This document shows positions 10,735 through 21,823 of a stretch of 64,000 nucleotides of DNA, in pieces (positions within the stretch are counted from its first letter, which is position 1; the number at the start of each line of letters is the position of its first letter). The notes below the pieces were generated by a model, which saw only the letters and a program-made list of their open reading frames with translations, ran no database searches and was not told where the DNA came from. Position numbers and translations under genes: made by a program. Source of the DNA: Salinibacterium sp. UTAS2018 (lineage in GTDB: Bacteria; Actinomycetota; Actinomycetes; Actinomycetales; Microbacteriaceae); NCBI RefSeq assembly GCF_004118935.1, contig NZ_CP035375.1, forward strand, positions 558,001 to 622,000. The letters run 5' to 3'.

Positions 10735-12711
10735 CTAACGCTGGCCTAGCTTCTCGATTATCGCGGCGGCGGTGGTCTGGCCGATGCCCGGCACTTCATT
10801 CATCTGCTCGGGGGTAGCCGCTTTGAGCCGAGCGACCGAGCCGAAGTGCTGAAGCAGCGCTTTGATGCGCGATGGTCCTAGTCCAGGGACCGTGGAAAGA
10901 ATCGAGGAGATGTCCTTCGAGCGTCGTTGCCGCTGGTGCGTGATCGCGAAGCGGTGCGCTTCATCGCGGAGACGTTGGATCAAAAAGAGAGCGTCGCTAT
11001 TACGCGGCAGGATGACGGGATAGTCGGAATCTGGAAGCCAGATTTCTTCCAAGCGCTTCGCTATTCCCGCCAATTGAATCCCTGAAACGCCTGACTCTTC
11101 GAGGGCGCGCTGAGCAGCGTTTACCTGAGGTTGACCGCCATCGACGATGAGCAGCTGGGGCGGATAGGCAAACTTGGATAGCGGTGCCGCGGCTTCGTGG
11201 CCTTCGGACGCACGTGCGGGCGCGATCGCGATCGCTGGCGAGGCTTCTGGCGAAGTCGTCGCAACGACAGCAGCGCGATCGTTCGTTGCGCCGCTGTCGC
11301 CTTCGGGCGCGGTAGGCACCGCATCTCCGGCAGCGAGGTAGGCAAGCCGGCGCTTGAGCACTTGGTAGATCGAGTCCGTGTCGTCGGTCGTCTCCGCGAT
11401 GTTGAAGCGGCGGTAGTGCTGTTTTTTCGGCAGTCCGTCTTCGAAGACGACCATAGAGGCGACGACATTGGTGCCGGAAAGGTGTGAAACGTCAAAGCAC
11501 TCCATCCGAAGTGGCGCCTCAGACATGCCCAGTGCCTCTTGGATGTCGGCGAGTGCTTGCGAACGTGCAACGAAGTCACCGCTGCGTTTGGACTTGTAGA
11601 GCATGAGCGCGTTTTTTGCGTTGGTCTCAACGGTTTGTGCGAGCGCGGCTTTTTCGCCACGCTGGGCAACTCTCAGTCGAACCCGAGCACCAAGGCCGCG
11701 GCGTTGAGCGAGCCATTCTTCGAGCACTGTGCTGTCTTCAGGCAGCGCTGGCACGAGCACATCTCGCGGCGGGGCGGTGTCATCATATGCATTCTGGAGG
11801 ACCGACTCAACGAGCCCGCCGAGATCGACATCAAGCTCCTTATCGACGACCCAGCCGCGCACTCCGCGGATACGTCCGCCTCGCACTACGAACTGTTGCA
11901 CGGCAGCGGCAAGCTCGTCGTGAGCGATGCCAAAGAAGTCAGCGTCGACGTCTTCGGAGAGCACAATCTGATTCTTCGCTAGAGCGGTCTCCATCGCTCC
12001 GATCTGATCACGGTAGCGAGCAGCTGACTCGTAATCTTGCGTGACCGCAGCATCCGTCATTCTCGCCCTGATGGAGTCCAACATGCGAGAGTCGTTGCCT
12101 GCCATGAACGACGCAAAATCAAGGGCTATTGACTTGTGATCCTCCTGAGATACCCGGCCAACGCACGGTGCGGCGCACTTGCCGATGTCTCCGAGAAGAC
12201 AGGGCCGCCCGGTCTGCTGTGCGCGTTTGTAGACCGAAGTGGAGCAGCTTCGCATCGGGAATGCTTTGAGCAACACGTCGACCGTGTCTCGGATGGCCCA
12301 CGCCCGAGAGTACGGGCCAAAATAGCGAGCATTGGGGAGGTTGCGATTGCGAGTGACCAACACCCGAGGAACATCATCACCCATCGTGATCGCCAAATAC
12401 GGGTAGGACTTATCGTCCTTGTACTGAACGTTGAACGGAGGATCGAACTCCTTGATCCACGTGTACTCGAGTTGGAGCGCTTCAAAGTCATTTCCGACAA
12501 TCGTCCATTCGACATTGGACGCTGAAAGCACCATTCGCCGCGTTCGCTCATGGAGAGTGGTTAGCGGCGCGAAATAGTTGCTCAATCGCGCTCTCAGGTT
12601 CTTGGCCTTACCGACGTAGAGCACGCGCTTGTTATCGTCAATGAACCGATAGACGCCTGGCTGCGGAGGAATATCACCCGCGCGAGGGCGCCATGCGACA
12701 GTCTTAGCCAC
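10735..12711 (-). CDS. uvrC: Excinuclease ABC subunit C
   Basis: Makes both incisions in nucleotide excision repair after UvrAB finds damage. Domains in order: GIY-YIG nuclease (about 15-95), a Cys cluster region (about 170-183), the UvrB-interacting UVR motif (about 205-240), the RNase H-like endonuclease domain, and paired helix-hairpin-helix DNA binding (about 605-655). An Ala/Pro/Glu-rich insertion at about 461-512 splits the endonuclease domain and looks like a disordered linker. It lies 17 bases after uvrA, so the two repair genes are probably co-transcribed. Confidence 0.97.
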   Translation of the reverse strand: MAKTVAWRPRAGDIPPQPGVYRFIDDNKRVLYVGKAKNLRARLSNYFAPLTTLHERTRRMVLSASNVEWTIVGNDFEALQLEYTWIKEFDPPFNVQYKDDKSYPYLAITMGDDVPRVLVTRNRNLPNARYFGPYSRAWAIRDTVDVLLKAFPMRSCSTSVYKRAQQTGRPCLLGDIGKCAAPCVGRVSQEDHKSIALDFASFMAGNDSRMLDSIRARMTDAAVTQDYESAARYRDQIGAMETALAKNQIVLSEDVDADFFGIAHDELAAAVQQFVVRGGRIRGVRGWVVDKELDVDLGGLVESVLQNAYDDTAPPRDVLVPALPEDSTVLEEWLAQRRGLGARVRLRVAQRGEKAALAQTVETNAKNALMLYKSKRSGDFVARSQALADIQEALGMSEAPLRMECFDVSHLSGTNVVASMVVFEDGLPKKQHYRRFNIAETTDDTDSIYQVLKRRLAYLAAGDAVPTAPEGDSGATNDRAAVVATTSPEASPAIAIAPARASEGHEAAAPLSKFAYPPQLLIVDGGQPQVNAAQRALEESGVSGIQLAGIAKRLEEIWLPDSDYPVILPRNSDALFLIQRLRDEAHRFAITHQRQRRSKDISSILSTVPGLGPSRIKALLQHFGSVARLKAATPEQMNEVPGIGQTTAAAIIEKLGQR

Positions 12712-12728
12712 GTCGGCCCCCTTGCTCT

Positions 12729-15602
12729 CTAGACACGATTACGCTTCAACACCTCAGCCAAGAACTGACCTGTGTGGCTACCGGCGACCTTGGCTACCTT
12801 TTCGGGCGTACCCGTTGAGAGCAACTCACCGCCGCCGGAGCCACCTTCAGGACCGAGGTCGATAAGCCAATCTGCAGACTTGATGACGTCTAGATTGTGC
12901 TCGATAACGATCACAGTGTTGCCCTTGTCGACGAGCCCATTAAGCACGAGAAGAAGTTTGCGAACGTCTTCGAAGTGAAGGCCGGTCGTCGGCTCGTCAA
13001 GAACGTAGATGCTTCGCCCCATCGAACGCTTCTGCAGTTCAGTGGCGAGCTTCACGCGCTGGGCTTCACCACCGGAAAGGGTGGTCGCGCTCTGGCCGAG
13101 TCGTACGTAGCCGAGTCCGACATCCTCGAGCGTCTTTAAGAAACGGTGGATGCTTGAAATCGCTTCGAAGAATTCGGCGGCTTCGCTGATCGGCATGTCG
13201 AGCACTTCGGCAATGTTCTTCGCCTTGTACTTCACGGCGAGGGTGTCGCGGTTGTATCGCGCTCCGCCGCAGACTTCGCAGGCAACATAAACGTCGGGCA
13301 GGAAGTTCATTTCAATCTTGATCGTCCCGTCGCCCGAACAGTTCTCGCAGCGCCCTCCCTTGACGTTGAAACTGAAGCGACCGGGTAGATAGCCTCGCGC
13401 TTTCGCATCGGCGGTGTCGGAAAAGAGGGTGCGAATCTTGTCGAACACTCCGGTGTAGGTAGCGGGGTTCGATCGCGGAGTACGGCCGATCGGGTTCTGA
13501 TCGACGTGAACGACCTTGTCGAGGTTTTCGAGACCGGTGATACGCGTGTGCTTGCCTGGAATCTGGCGCGCGCCGTTCAGTTCATTGGCGAGCACCTTAT
13601 AGAGGATGTCGTTGACAAGGCTAGATTTTCCTGAGCCGCTTACGCCGGTGACCGCCGTGAAAGTTCCCAGCGGAAACTTGACGGTGAGGTTCTTCAGGTT
13701 GTTAGCCTTGGCGCCTTCGACGACGATCTGGCGACTCTTGTCCACGGGCCGACGTTTCTTCGGCGTTTCGATAGCTTTCCGTCCGGACAAATAGTCGGCA
13801 GTGATCGAGTCTGTGTTCTTGAGAAGGTCGGTGTAGGAACCGGAGTGAACAACCTCTCCACCGTGCTCCCCCGCTCCCGGACCGATGTCGACGACCCAGT
13901 CGGCGGTACGAATCGTATCTTCATCGTGCTCGACGACGATAAGTGTGTTGCCGAGGTTCTTCAGTTTCACCAGTGTCTCAATCAACCGACGATTGTCGCG
14001 CTGGTGAAGGCCAATGCTGGGTTCGTCGAGAACATAAAGAACGCCGGTGAGCCCAGAGCCGATCTGGGTCGCCAAGCGGATGCGCTGCGCTTCTCCACCA
14101 CTCAGGGTTGCCGCAGCACGCGCGAGGTTGAGATAGCTGAGCCCTACCTCGACGAGGAACTCGAGGCGAAGACGGATTTCGCGCAGCACCTGAGCGGCAA
14201 TTCGGGCATCGCGAGCGGAGAGCTCGAGCTCGTTCATGAATCCGTATGCGTCAATCAGGCTGAGCTCACAGATATCCGAAATGCTGTTGTCAGCAACGGT
14301 TACGGCCAAGACCTCAGGCTTGAGCCGCTTTCCGTCGCACACAGGGCACGGAATTTCGCGAAGGTAAGCGGCATAGCGTTGACGCTGCACGTCAGTCTCG
14401 GCCTCGAGGTACTTGCGTTCGATATACGGGATAACGCCTTCGAAGCCCGTCGAGTACTTCATCTCACGGCCGTAGCGGTTCTTCCACTTGACCGAAACCT
14501 TGAAGTCGTTGCCGCGAAGCACAGCCTGACGCACATCTTCAGGTAACTGGCCCCACGGGGTATCCAGAGAGAAGTCAAGATCACGCGAGAGGCCATCGAG
14601 CAGCTTCTCAAAGTAGTTGTACAGCCCCTTACCGGACTGAGCCCAAGGAAGAATTGCGCCTTCGGCGAGGCTGACAGAGTCATCGGCCACGAGCAGTTCA
14701 GCATCGATCGACATGCGAGTGCCGAGGCCCGAACATTCTGGGCAGGCGCCAAACGGAGCGTTGAACGAAAACGTGCGCGGTTCGATCTCCGTCAGCTGAA
14801 TCGGGTGGTTATTCGGGCACGAAAGCTTCTCAGAGAACGAACGCCACGCAGCGTCTCCCTCCTCGTCGACGAAGTTGATGGCAACGGTGCCGTCCGTGAG
14901 CCGAAGTGCCGTTTCGAGAGAGTCAGTCAGGCGAGTGAGGATGTCATCGCTGGCAACCAAGCGGTCGACCACGACTGAAATATCGTGTTTCACCTGCTTC
15001 TTAAGCTTGGGCGGATCGCTGAGCTGCACAACATCGCCGTCAACAATGGCGCGTGAGTAGCCACCGGACGCGAGCTCCGCGAAGAGATCGACGAACTCGC
15101 CTTTTTTCTGCGAGACGACGGGGCTCACCACTTGGTAACGAGTTCCGCTCTCGAGCTTCATCAGCTGGTCGGCGATTTGTTGCACAGACTGGCGTTCGAT
15201 CTTCTCGCCACACACCGCGCAGTGAGGCACGCCAATGCGCGCCCACAACAGACGCATGTAGTCGTAGATCTCCGTAATCGTGCCGACGGTAGAGCGAGGA
15301 TTGCGATTAGTCGACTTCTGATCGATCGAAACCGCAGGACTCAGACCCTCGATGAAGTCGACATCGGGTCGATCGACTTGGCCCAGAAACTGACGGGCGT
15401 AGGCCGACAGAGATTCGACGTAGCGGCGCTGACCTTCCGCGAAGATCGTGTCGAAAGCGAGGCTCGACTTACCGGAACCCGACAGGCCAGTAAATACGAC
15501 AAGAGAATCGCGCGGAATCTCTAGGTCAACGTTCTTGAGATTGTGAACCCGAGCGCCACGGACGCTGAGGTGAGAATTGGGGATCGACTGTGCAGTAGTC
15601 AC
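12729..15602 (-). CDS. uvrA: Excinuclease ABC subunit A
   Basis: Damage-recognition ATPase of nucleotide excision repair. The 957-residue protein has two ABC ATPase halves, with Walker A GLSGSGKS at 39-46 and GVSGSGKS in the second half, two LSGGEAQR signatures, and CxxC zinc modules (for example CAVC in the first half and CENC/CEVC in the second). The GTG start is preceded, seven bases upstream, by TAGAAT rather than a ribosome-binding site, which suggests a leaderless transcript. Divergent from the glycosyltransferase gene. Confidence 0.98.
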   Translation of the reverse strand: MTTAQSIPNSHLSVRGARVHNLKNVDLEIPRDSLVVFTGLSGSGKSSLAFDTIFAEGQRRYVESLSAYARQFLGQVDRPDVDFIEGLSPAVSIDQKSTNRNPRSTVGTITEIYDYMRLLWARIGVPHCAVCGEKIERQSVQQIADQLMKLESGTRYQVVSPVVSQKKGEFVDLFAELASGGYSRAIVDGDVVQLSDPPKLKKQVKHDISVVVDRLVASDDILTRLTDSLETALRLTDGTVAINFVDEEGDAAWRSFSEKLSCPNNHPIQLTEIEPRTFSFNAPFGACPECSGLGTRMSIDAELLVADDSVSLAEGAILPWAQSGKGLYNYFEKLLDGLSRDLDFSLDTPWGQLPEDVRQAVLRGNDFKVSVKWKNRYGREMKYSTGFEGVIPYIERKYLEAETDVQRQRYAAYLREIPCPVCDGKRLKPEVLAVTVADNSISDICELSLIDAYGFMNELELSARDARIAAQVLREIRLRLEFLVEVGLSYLNLARAAATLSGGEAQRIRLATQIGSGLTGVLYVLDEPSIGLHQRDNRRLIETLVKLKNLGNTLIVVEHDEDTIRTADWVVDIGPGAGEHGGEVVHSGSYTDLLKNTDSITADYLSGRKAIETPKKRRPVDKSRQIVVEGAKANNLKNLTVKFPLGTFTAVTGVSGSGKSSLVNDILYKVLANELNGARQIPGKHTRITGLENLDKVVHVDQNPIGRTPRSNPATYTGVFDKIRTLFSDTADAKARGYLPGRFSFNVKGGRCENCSGDGTIKIEMNFLPDVYVACEVCGGARYNRDTLAVKYKAKNIAEVLDMPISEAAEFFEAISSIHRFLKTLEDVGLGYVRLGQSATTLSGGEAQRVKLATELQKRSMGRSIYVLDEPTTGLHFEDVRKLLLVLNGLVDKGNTVIVIEHNLDVIKSADWLIDLGPEGGSGGGELLSTGTPEKVAKVAGSHTGQFLAEVLKRNRV

Positions 15603-15609
15603 TCTATCT

Positions 15610-15615
15610 ATTCTA
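15610..15615 (-). promoter_or_regulatory. Candidate -10 element of a leaderless uvrA transcript
   Basis: TAGAAT on the minus strand ends seven bases before the uvrA GTG. A transcript starting about seven bases after it would begin at or next to the start codon. No Shine-Dalgarno sequence is present. I found no convincing -35 element. Confidence 0.45.
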
Positions 15616-15669
15616 CGGAGACCACTGACATTGGCTGGACGTTCGCCCTATAGAGCCAACGGCACCCGC

Positions 15670-15675
15670 GATAAT
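15670..15675 (+). promoter_or_regulatory. Candidate -10 element of a leaderless glycosyltransferase transcript
   Basis: GATAAT ends six bases before the ATG at 15682, with GGCACC between and no ribosome-binding site. The first base deviates from the TANNNT consensus. It is back to back with the uvrA promoter in the same 79-base gap. Confidence 0.4.
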
Positions 15676-15681
15676 GGCACC

Positions 15682-16812
15682 ATGCACATTGCGCACGTCA
15701 CGAGTTTTTTCGCCGCAGCCCCGGTCGGTCCGTCGAGTGCGGTCCGCTCGCGAGGACTCGCTTACCGAGCGGCAGGCCATGAGTTTTCGGTCATCGTGCC
15801 GGGCAAAGAGCCGTCAGTCACCCGGGCAGAGTTCGGCACCGTCATCACGGTTCCAGCCCGCGGTCGTGCCCTAGCTCGGGGTTTTGTGCCGATAGCGAAA
15901 GCGGTTCGCCGCGCTCTCGCCTCGCTCGTTCCTGACCAGATCGAGGTCGCCGACAGGCTCAGCGCCCGCGAGATCGGATCGTGGGCGAAGTTGCACAGAG
16001 TTCCCGCCATCTATCTCATCGACACGTCGAGCAACGATGCGGCTCATCTCCACAATATCGACGGGTACGATCGCGTAGTTAGCGTCGCACCTCTCGACCA
16101 CGACCGCGACTCACGAGCCAGTCCCCTAGAACCTAGTGAGCGGTCCGCCAAAGAACCGGCGAACGCCTCCCCTCCAGGCGACGAGTTCTTGCGCGCGCCG
16201 GCCGGCGTAAATCTGGAGATTTTTTCTCCGCTTCGCCACAGCAGCAGTCTGCGGGATTCCAGCGGTGCCGATCTCGTGATTCTGTGCGCCACTCCCCTCA
16301 CCCTCGCCGGACTTCCCGCGCTTGCCATAGATCTCGTAAAACGGCGATCAGCAAAGGGCGAAGACGTTCATTTAGTGATCCTGGGAGATGGGCCGTTGCG
16401 TGGCCGTCTGGAACGCAGCGCTGTCGGGCTTCCTGTGCAGTTTCTCGGCGCGCATGACCTCACGCTTACTGAGCGTGCCGAAGTCTTTGCCACCGCGGAT
16501 ATCGCAGTCGTGACGTTAGGGAACCATGAGGGCCACGCGGTTGCTTTGGAGTCCCTCGCAGCGGGAACCCCCGTCGTTACAACCACCGCTTGCAGCCCGT
16601 CCCTCACTTTCGCCGACGGTGGTGGGCTCTGCGTGGAACCTGACCTGAACCAGATTGAGGGCGCGATCCGAGCGCTCGAGGAGCAACCTGTGGAGAACCG
16701 CAGGAACGCCGCTCGTTCAAGCTCACTCGTTCATGACTGCTCGGCTTCAGAACGCGACCTTCTCGCACTACACGAGTCGCTGCATCTGTCACTACCCCGG
16801 GATGCTGATTAG
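15682..16812 (+). CDS. Glycosyltransferase, GT-B fold (GT4-like)
   Basis: 376-residue protein with the two-domain GT-B plan: an N-terminal half starting MHIAHVTSFF with a Gly/Ser-rich loop, and a C-terminal half containing LVILGDGPLRGRLE (231-244), PVQFLGAHD and an ESLAAGTPVV segment. The donor-site motif of GT4 enzymes is normally E-x7-E; here the first position is histidine (H282) with glutamate one residue later (E283, E290). A charged, Pro/Ser-rich stretch at about 141-168 looks like a disordered insertion. The ATG at 15682 fits the conserved start better than the upstream frame. Sugar donor and acceptor are unknown; convergent with uvrB. Confidence 0.75.
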   Translation: MHIAHVTSFFAAAPVGPSSAVRSRGLAYRAAGHEFSVIVPGKEPSVTRAEFGTVITVPARGRALARGFVPIAKAVRRALASLVPDQIEVADRLSAREIGSWAKLHRVPAIYLIDTSSNDAAHLHNIDGYDRVVSVAPLDHDRDSRASPLEPSERSAKEPANASPPGDEFLRAPAGVNLEIFSPLRHSSSLRDSSGADLVILCATPLTLAGLPALAIDLVKRRSAKGEDVHLVILGDGPLRGRLERSAVGLPVQFLGAHDLTLTERAEVFATADIAVVTLGNHEGHAVALESLAAGTPVVTTTACSPSLTFADGGGLCVEPDLNQIEGAIRALEEQPVENRRNAARSSSLVHDCSASERDLLALHESLHLSLPRDAD

Positions 16813-16837
16813 TTTCACATCAAGCGGGTGAGGCGAG

Positions 16838-18910
16838 CTATTTCAGGTGGCCGGCTTGCTCCATCTGTCGCAATTCCTTCTTCAACTCTTGAACTTCATC
16901 ACGCAATCGAGCCGCGAGCTCGAACTTTAGTTCAGATGCTGCCTGCAGCATCTGCTCGTTGAGATCCGAAATGATTTGCTCAAGATCGTTGCCGCCTGCC
17001 GCCGCGATTCCCTCGCGCTTGAGATGAGGCGTAGGAGCACGCTTTTTGCCATCTCGGCTTCGGGTTGCGAGCAGCTCTGCAGTGTCTGCTCCTTCGCGTA
17101 GGAGCGCATCAGTGATGTCTGCGATCTTTTTGCGCAGTGGCTGAGGCTCGATTCCGTGCTCGGTGTTGTACGCAACCTGCTTCTCACGACGACGATCGGT
17201 TTCCTCGATCGCGAAAGCCATGGATCGGGTAACGACGTCGGCATACATGTGCACTTCGCCTGAAACGTTACGTGCCGCGCGTCCGATGGTTTGGATGAGC
17301 GACGTCGACGAACGCAAGAAGCCTTCTTTGTCGGCATCGAGGATCGCTACCAGCGAGACCTCGGGCAAGTCGAGACCTTCTCGAAGAAGGTTGATGCCGA
17401 CGAGAACGTCGTAGACCCCTTGACGGAGTTCGGTGAGCAGCTCAACGCGCCGCAGCGTATCGACATCCGAATGCAGATAGCGCACACGTACGCCGTTCTC
17501 CGAAAGGAATTCGGTGAGCTCTTCAGCCATCTTCTTGGTGAGCGTCGTCACAAGGACACGTTCGTGCTTTTCAACCCGGTCAGTGATCTGCTCGAGAAGG
17601 TCGTCGATCTGCCCCTTGGAGGGCTTCACGACGATCTGCGGATCGATGAGGCCGGTGGGGCGAATGACTTGCTCAACGATGGAGTCGGTGATGCCGAGTT
17701 CGTACTTACCCGGCGTTGCCGAAAGATATACCTTCTGACCGACCCTGTCGAGGAACTCCTCCCACTTGAGCGGTCGATTGTCGAGAGCGCTCGGGAGGCG
17801 GAAGCCATGCTCAACAAGCGTTCGCTTGCGAGATGCGTCTCCCTCGTACATTGCGCCGATCTGCGGCACCGTGACGTGCGATTCATCGAGCACAACCAGG
17901 AAGTCATCGGGGAAATAGTCGAGCAAACAGCTTGGCGGCTCCCCCGGTTGGCGGCCGTCCATGTGTAGCGAGTAGTTCTCGATGCCGTTACAGAAGCCGA
18001 TCTGCTCCATCATTTCGATGTCAAAGGTAGTGCGCATACGAAGCCGCTGCGCTTCAAGAAGCTTTCCCTGGCGTTCGAGAACAGCGAGGCGCTCGGCTAA
18101 CTCCTCTTGAATCGACACGATTGCCGTTTTGATTGTCTCTGGGCTAGCCGAATAGTGAGTGCCGGGGAAAACAGACACCGAGTCCATTTTCTTCACGATC
18201 TCGCCCGTCAACGGGTGAAGTGAGTACAGCGCTTCAATCTCATCGCCGAACATTTCAATGCGGATCGCGAGCTCTTCGTACACTGGAATAATCTCGATCG
18301 TGTCACCGCGCACGCGGAAATTACCTCGCGAGAAGTCATAATCGTTGCGCTGATACTGCATTCCTACGAACTTACGAATCAAGGTCTCACGATCGATCCG
18401 CATACCTACTTGAAGCGCGATCATCGCTTCCAAGTAGGACTCCGCGGCGCCCAATCCATAGATGCTCGATACCGTGGAAACGACGACGGTGTCGCGACGG
18501 CTCAGTAGCGAGTTTGTGGTGGAGTGACGAAGACGCTCAACCTCAGCATTGACCGAGGAGTCTTTCTCGATGAACGTATCTGTCTGAGGAATGTAAGCCT
18601 CAGGCTGGTAGTAGTCGTAATAGGACACGAAGTACTCGACAGCGTTGTTGGGCATCAAATCACGGAACTCGTTAGCGAGCTGAGCCGCGAGCGTCTTGTT
18701 GTGCGACATGATGAGCGTCGGACGCTGCACCTGCTCGATCAACCATGCAGTCGTCGCAGACTTACCGGTACCCGTGGCACCCAGCAGAACGATATCGGTC
18801 TCACCAGCGTTGATTCGCTGCGCCAGCTCTTTGATTGCTTGCGGCTGATCACCCGACGGCGAGTACTCGCTGATTACCTCAAAAGGACGCACAGATCGAG
18901 TTGGTTGCAT
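16838..18910 (-). CDS. uvrB: Excinuclease ABC subunit B
   Basis: Helicase-like ATPase that verifies DNA damage and recruits UvrC. The 690-residue sequence has Walker A GATGTGKS (44-51), the DNA-inserting beta-hairpin region [10 protein letters not shown] (about 97-106), the DESH box, the helicase C-terminal domain, and a C-terminal UVR motif that binds UvrC. TACACT ends six bases before the ATG, without a usable ribosome-binding site, so the gene may be leaderless. It is separated from uvrA-uvrC by the glycosyltransferase gene. Confidence 0.98.
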   Translation of the reverse strand: MQPTRSVRPFEVISEYSPSGDQPQAIKELAQRINAGETDIVLLGATGTGKSATTAWLIEQVQRPTLIMSHNKTLAAQLANEFRDLMPNNAVEYFVSYYDYYQPEAYIPQTDTFIEKDSSVNAEVERLRHSTTNSLLSRRDTVVVSTVSSIYGLGAAESYLEAMIALQVGMRIDRETLIRKFVGMQYQRNDYDFSRGNFRVRGDTIEIIPVYEELAIRIEMFGDEIEALYSLHPLTGEIVKKMDSVSVFPGTHYSASPETIKTAIVSIQEELAERLAVLERQGKLLEAQRLRMRTTFDIEMMEQIGFCNGIENYSLHMDGRQPGEPPSCLLDYFPDDFLVVLDESHVTVPQIGAMYEGDASRKRTLVEHGFRLPSALDNRPLKWEEFLDRVGQKVYLSATPGKYELGITDSIVEQVIRPTGLIDPQIVVKPSKGQIDDLLEQITDRVEKHERVLVTTLTKKMAEELTEFLSENGVRVRYLHSDVDTLRRVELLTELRQGVYDVLVGINLLREGLDLPEVSLVAILDADKEGFLRSSTSLIQTIGRAARNVSGEVHMYADVVTRSMAFAIEETDRRREKQVAYNTEHGIEPQPLRKKIADITDALLREGADTAELLATRSRDGKKRAPTPHLKREGIAAAGGNDLEQIISDLNEQMLQAASELKFELAARLRDEVQELKKELRQMEQAGHLK

Positions 18911-18916
18911 CCCCCA

Positions 18917-18922
18917 AGTGTA
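18917..18922 (-). promoter_or_regulatory. Candidate -10 element of a leaderless uvrB transcript
   Basis: TACACT on the minus strand fits TANNNT and ends six bases before the uvrB ATG. The intervening TGGGGG is too close to the ATG to work as a ribosome-binding site. Confidence 0.45.
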
Positions 18923-18970
18923 AACAAGAGCACTGACAACGAGCCTGAAGATCGGGCGTTACGCGAACGC

Positions 18971-19588
18971 TTAGCGCGAACGCTGCAGCGTGTGGCTCAG
19001 CTGACGCCAGACTTCATCCGCACGGGAAACCGTGTCCTCTAATTCATCCCCGGAGTCGATGACGAAGTCAGCCACTGCCCGGCGCTGCTCGCCGGTAGCT
19101 TGCGATGCGACACGACGTTCCGCCTCGTCACGACGCATTCCGCGGTGTTCCATGAGCCGCTGCACTCGATGTTCATCATCGGCCTCGACAGTCACGACTG
19201 CTGCAAATCGTGAAAGAGACTGACCGGATTCCACTAGGAGAGGAATGTCGTACACAACGAGAACATTTGGGTCGTGGGCCTCGGCATCGTCGAATCGCTG
19301 TTGCGCGAGCGCCCCAATTGCAGGATGAGTGATGGCATTCAGGGCTTCACGCGCCGCGGCATCGCTAAAAATTTGTTCGCCCAAAATTTTCCGGTCAAGA
19401 GAGCCGTCGTCCTGCAGCACTTTCTGGCCGAAGCGCTGTGCAATGGCATCGAGTGCTGGCGAGCCTGGCTCCACGACTTGCCGAGCCAAGAGATCCGCAT
19501 CCACGATGACAGCACCGTGCTTGTGCCAACATGCCGCTACCGTCGATTTTCCCGAGGCGATGCCTCCCGTAAGCGCGATCAAATGCAT
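18971..19588 (-). CDS. coaE: Dephospho-CoA kinase
   Basis: Phosphorylates dephospho-CoA, the last step of coenzyme A synthesis. The 205-residue protein has Walker A GGIASGKS (8-15), the following DADLLARQVVEPG region and the lid-domain arginines near the R-rich segment at about 148-160. The position between rpsA and uvrB is the conserved actinobacterial order. The ATG is preceded by TAGCAT six bases upstream, another possible leaderless start. Divergent from the DUF4126 gene. Confidence 0.96.
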   Translation of the reverse strand: MHLIALTGGIASGKSTVAACWHKHGAVIVDADLLARQVVEPGSPALDAIAQRFGQKVLQDDGSLDRKILGEQIFSDAAAREALNAITHPAIGALAQQRFDDAEAHDPNVLVVYDIPLLVESGQSLSRFAAVVTVEADDEHRVQRLMEHRGMRRDEAERRVASQATGEQRRAVADFVIDSGDELEDTVSRADEVWRQLSHTLQRSR

Positions 19589-19594
19589 GCCCTA

Positions 19595-19600
19595 ATGCTA
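19595..19600 (-). promoter_or_regulatory. Candidate -10 element of a leaderless coaE transcript
   Basis: TAGCAT on the minus strand, followed by six bases (TAGGGC) and the coaE ATG. The spacing puts the predicted transcription start on the A of the ATG. Confidence 0.45.
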
Positions 19601-19627
19601 ACCTCAGCGAGTCGAAAGGATCTGCGG

Positions 19628-20218
19628 ATGCTCGAAGTTCTCACCGGCAGCGGACTCGCTGTAGCGGCTGGCCTCAACGCCTACATCCCCCTGCTCGTGC
19701 TCGGAATTGCGGGTCAGACCCTCGACTTCGTGGCGTTGCCCGCAGCGTGGGCGTGGCTCGAGAATCCATGGGTCATCGCAATCCTTATCGTGCTGCTAAT
19801 CATCGAAGTGGTTGCCGACAAAGTGCCCATGGTCGATTCCATCAATGACTGGATCCAGACCCTAGTTCGACCCGCAGCCGGCGGCATCGCATTCGGCACG
19901 GGCGCCGCCTCCGAAACGGCAGTGGTCACCGACCCCGCGTCATTCTTCTCATCGAACGCCTGGGTGCCGGTCGCTATCGGAATCGTTCTCGCACTCGGCA
20001 CCCATGCCACGAAGATGGCCGCACGGCCGGTCCTCAATGCTGCAACGGCGGGGGTGGCGGCGCCGGTTGTCAGCACGCTGGAAGACGTGAGCAGCGTTGT
20101 GCTGAGTCTGCTCGCGCTTATCGTTCCTGTGCTCGGCACGATCGCACTAGTGGCGCTCGTAGCTTTGCTCTTCGTGCGAGTGCGACGCGCACGTCGTGCG
20201 CAACATCTTCGCCAGTAG
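19628..20218 (+). CDS. DUF4126 family membrane protein
   Basis: 196-residue protein with about four to five hydrophobic segments (near 8-30, 45-65, 105-125, 150-185) and a basic C-terminal tail. The start GSGLAVAAGLNAYIPLL and the DKVPMVDS loop are characteristic of DUF4126, whose function is unknown. The frame is open further upstream across coaE, but the ATG at 19628 has an AAAGGA site and begins at the conserved N-terminus. It is transcribed alone, divergent from coaE and convergent with rpsA. Confidence 0.85.
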   Translation: MLEVLTGSGLAVAAGLNAYIPLLVLGIAGQTLDFVALPAAWAWLENPWVIAILIVLLIIEVVADKVPMVDSINDWIQTLVRPAAGGIAFGTGAASETAVVTDPASFFSSNAWVPVAIGIVLALGTHATKMAARPVLNAATAGVAAPVVSTLEDVSSVVLSLLALIVPVLGTIALVALVALLFVRVRRARRAQHLRQ

Positions 20219-20267
20219 CGGCACGATCGCTGACCTCTCGCTGACGAACGCTGACCTTTAACTGACT

Positions 20268-20297
20268 GTGGCCAGCCTCCCGAAGGAGACTGGCCAC
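20268..20297. terminator. Bidirectional terminator between DUF4126 gene and rpsA
   Basis: GTGGCCAG...CTGGCCAC arms with an inner CTCC/GGAG pairing, one mismatch and a CGAA tetraloop. It sits between two convergent stop codons and can act for both. U runs are weak. Confidence 0.8.
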
Positions 20298-20316
20298 AAC
20301 GTTCAGCTAGGTGCTA

Positions 20317-21783
20317 CTAGTTGTTGCTCGAGAGCTTCTCGCGAAGAGCGGCGAGAGTCTCGTCGTCTGCGAGCGTTCCCGCGCCTGCACTCGATGCAGC
20401 GTCGTCGTTCGAGAACGACGATGCTCCGGCGGGTGCACTGCTGATCGATTCTTCCTGAATCGCTGCGGCGGCAACCTGCTTCTTGTGCTGTTCCCAGCGA
20501 CCCTGGGCAGCAGCGTAATCCTGCTCCCACTTCTCGCGCTGCGACTCGAAGCCGTCTTTCCACTCGTTGGTCTCGGGGTCGAAGCCATCCGGGTACTTGT
20601 AGTTACCCTGGTCGTCGTACTCCGTGAGCATTCCGTAGAGAGCGGGGTCGAACTCGGTACCCTCGGGGTCAACGCCTTCGTTGGCCTGCTTGAGGCTCAA
20701 CGAGATGCGGCGACGCTCGAGGTCGATGTCGATGACCTTGACGAATACTTCGTCGCCAACCGACACAACCTGCTCGGCGAGTTCAACGTGCTTACCCGAA
20801 AGCTCGGAGATGTGCACGAGGCCCTCGATGCCGTCTGCGACGCGAACGAACGCACCGAACGGAACGAGCTTGGTGACCTTACCGGGAGCAACCTGTCCGA
20901 TTGCGTGGGTACGGGCGAATACCTGCCACGGGTCTTCCTGCGTTGCCTTGAGCGACAGCGACACGCGCTCGCGCTCGAGGTCAACCTCGAGGATTTCAAC
21001 CGTAACTTCTTGGCCAACTTCAACAACTTCTGAAGCGTGCTCGATGTGCTTCCACGAGAGCTCAGAAACGTGGACGAGTCCGTCTACGCCGCCGAGGTCA
21101 ACGAATGCACCGAAGTTGACGATCGACGAAACGACACCCTTGCGAACCTGGCCCTTGGCGAGGTTGTTGAGGAACGAAGTGCGGCTAGCCGACTGCGTCT
21201 CTTCGAGGAGTGCGCGGCGCGACAGAACAACGTTGTTGCGGTTCTTGTCGAGCTCGAGGATCTTGGCTTCGATCTCTTGGCCGAGGTACGGCGTGAGGTC
21301 ACGAACACGGCGCAGCTCGATGAGCGATGCCGGGAGGAATCCACGAAGTCCGATGTCAACGATGAGTCCACCCTTGACAACCTCGATGACCGAACCGGTG
21401 ACAACGCCATCCGATTCCTTGATCTTCTCGACGTCGCCCCAAGCACGCTCGTACTGTGCGCGCTTCTTGGAGAGGATGAGGCGGCCTTCTTTGTCTTCCT
21501 TCTGAAGAACGAGGGCCTCAACGGTGTCACCAACGTTGACGACCTCAGTGGGGTCAACGTCGTGCTTGATGGAAAGTTCACGTGAGGGAATGACACCCTC
21601 AGTCTTGTAACCGACGTCGAGGAGAACCTCGTCACGGTCGATCTTGACGACGGTACCTTCGATAAGGTCACCATCGTTGAAGAACTTCAGCGTCTTTTCG
21701 ACCGCGGCGAGGAAATCTTCAGCAGATCCAATGTCATTGATGGCGACCTGCTTGGGTGCCTTGTCGGTCGTTGCGTTTGTCAT
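20317..21783 (-). CDS. rpsA: 30S ribosomal protein S1
   Basis: RNA-binding ribosomal protein that helps load mRNA. Four S1 domains are visible at about 38-107, 125-190, 212-279 and 298-366, followed by an acidic C-terminal tail of about 120 residues; this four-domain plan is typical of actinobacteria, compared with six in E. coli. I chose the ATG at 21783 (488 residues), which begins MTNATTDKAP and has GGAG upstream; the longer frame to 21897 covers the leader. Neighbours polA and coaE are in the conserved order. Confidence 0.97.
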   Translation of the reverse strand: MTNATTDKAPKQVAINDIGSAEDFLAAVEKTLKFFNDGDLIEGTVVKIDRDEVLLDVGYKTEGVIPSRELSIKHDVDPTEVVNVGDTVEALVLQKEDKEGRLILSKKRAQYERAWGDVEKIKESDGVVTGSVIEVVKGGLIVDIGLRGFLPASLIELRRVRDLTPYLGQEIEAKILELDKNRNNVVLSRRALLEETQSASRTSFLNNLAKGQVRKGVVSSIVNFGAFVDLGGVDGLVHVSELSWKHIEHASEVVEVGQEVTVEILEVDLERERVSLSLKATQEDPWQVFARTHAIGQVAPGKVTKLVPFGAFVRVADGIEGLVHISELSGKHVELAEQVVSVGDEVFVKVIDIDLERRRISLSLKQANEGVDPEGTEFDPALYGMLTEYDDQGNYKYPDGFDPETNEWKDGFESQREKWEQDYAAAQGRWEQHKKQVAAAAIQEESISSAPAGASSFSNDDAASSAGAGTLADDETLAALREKLSSNN

Positions 21784-21823
21784 GTAGTAGTTGCTCCGGT
21801 ATGGGTCACGCTTCGAGAAGCGC

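Noticed and set aside
15603..15681. SOS (LexA) box between uvrA and the glycosyltransferase gene
   Set aside because: Only a single half-site GTTCG (15641-15645) is present; the partner half at the proper spacing is missing.
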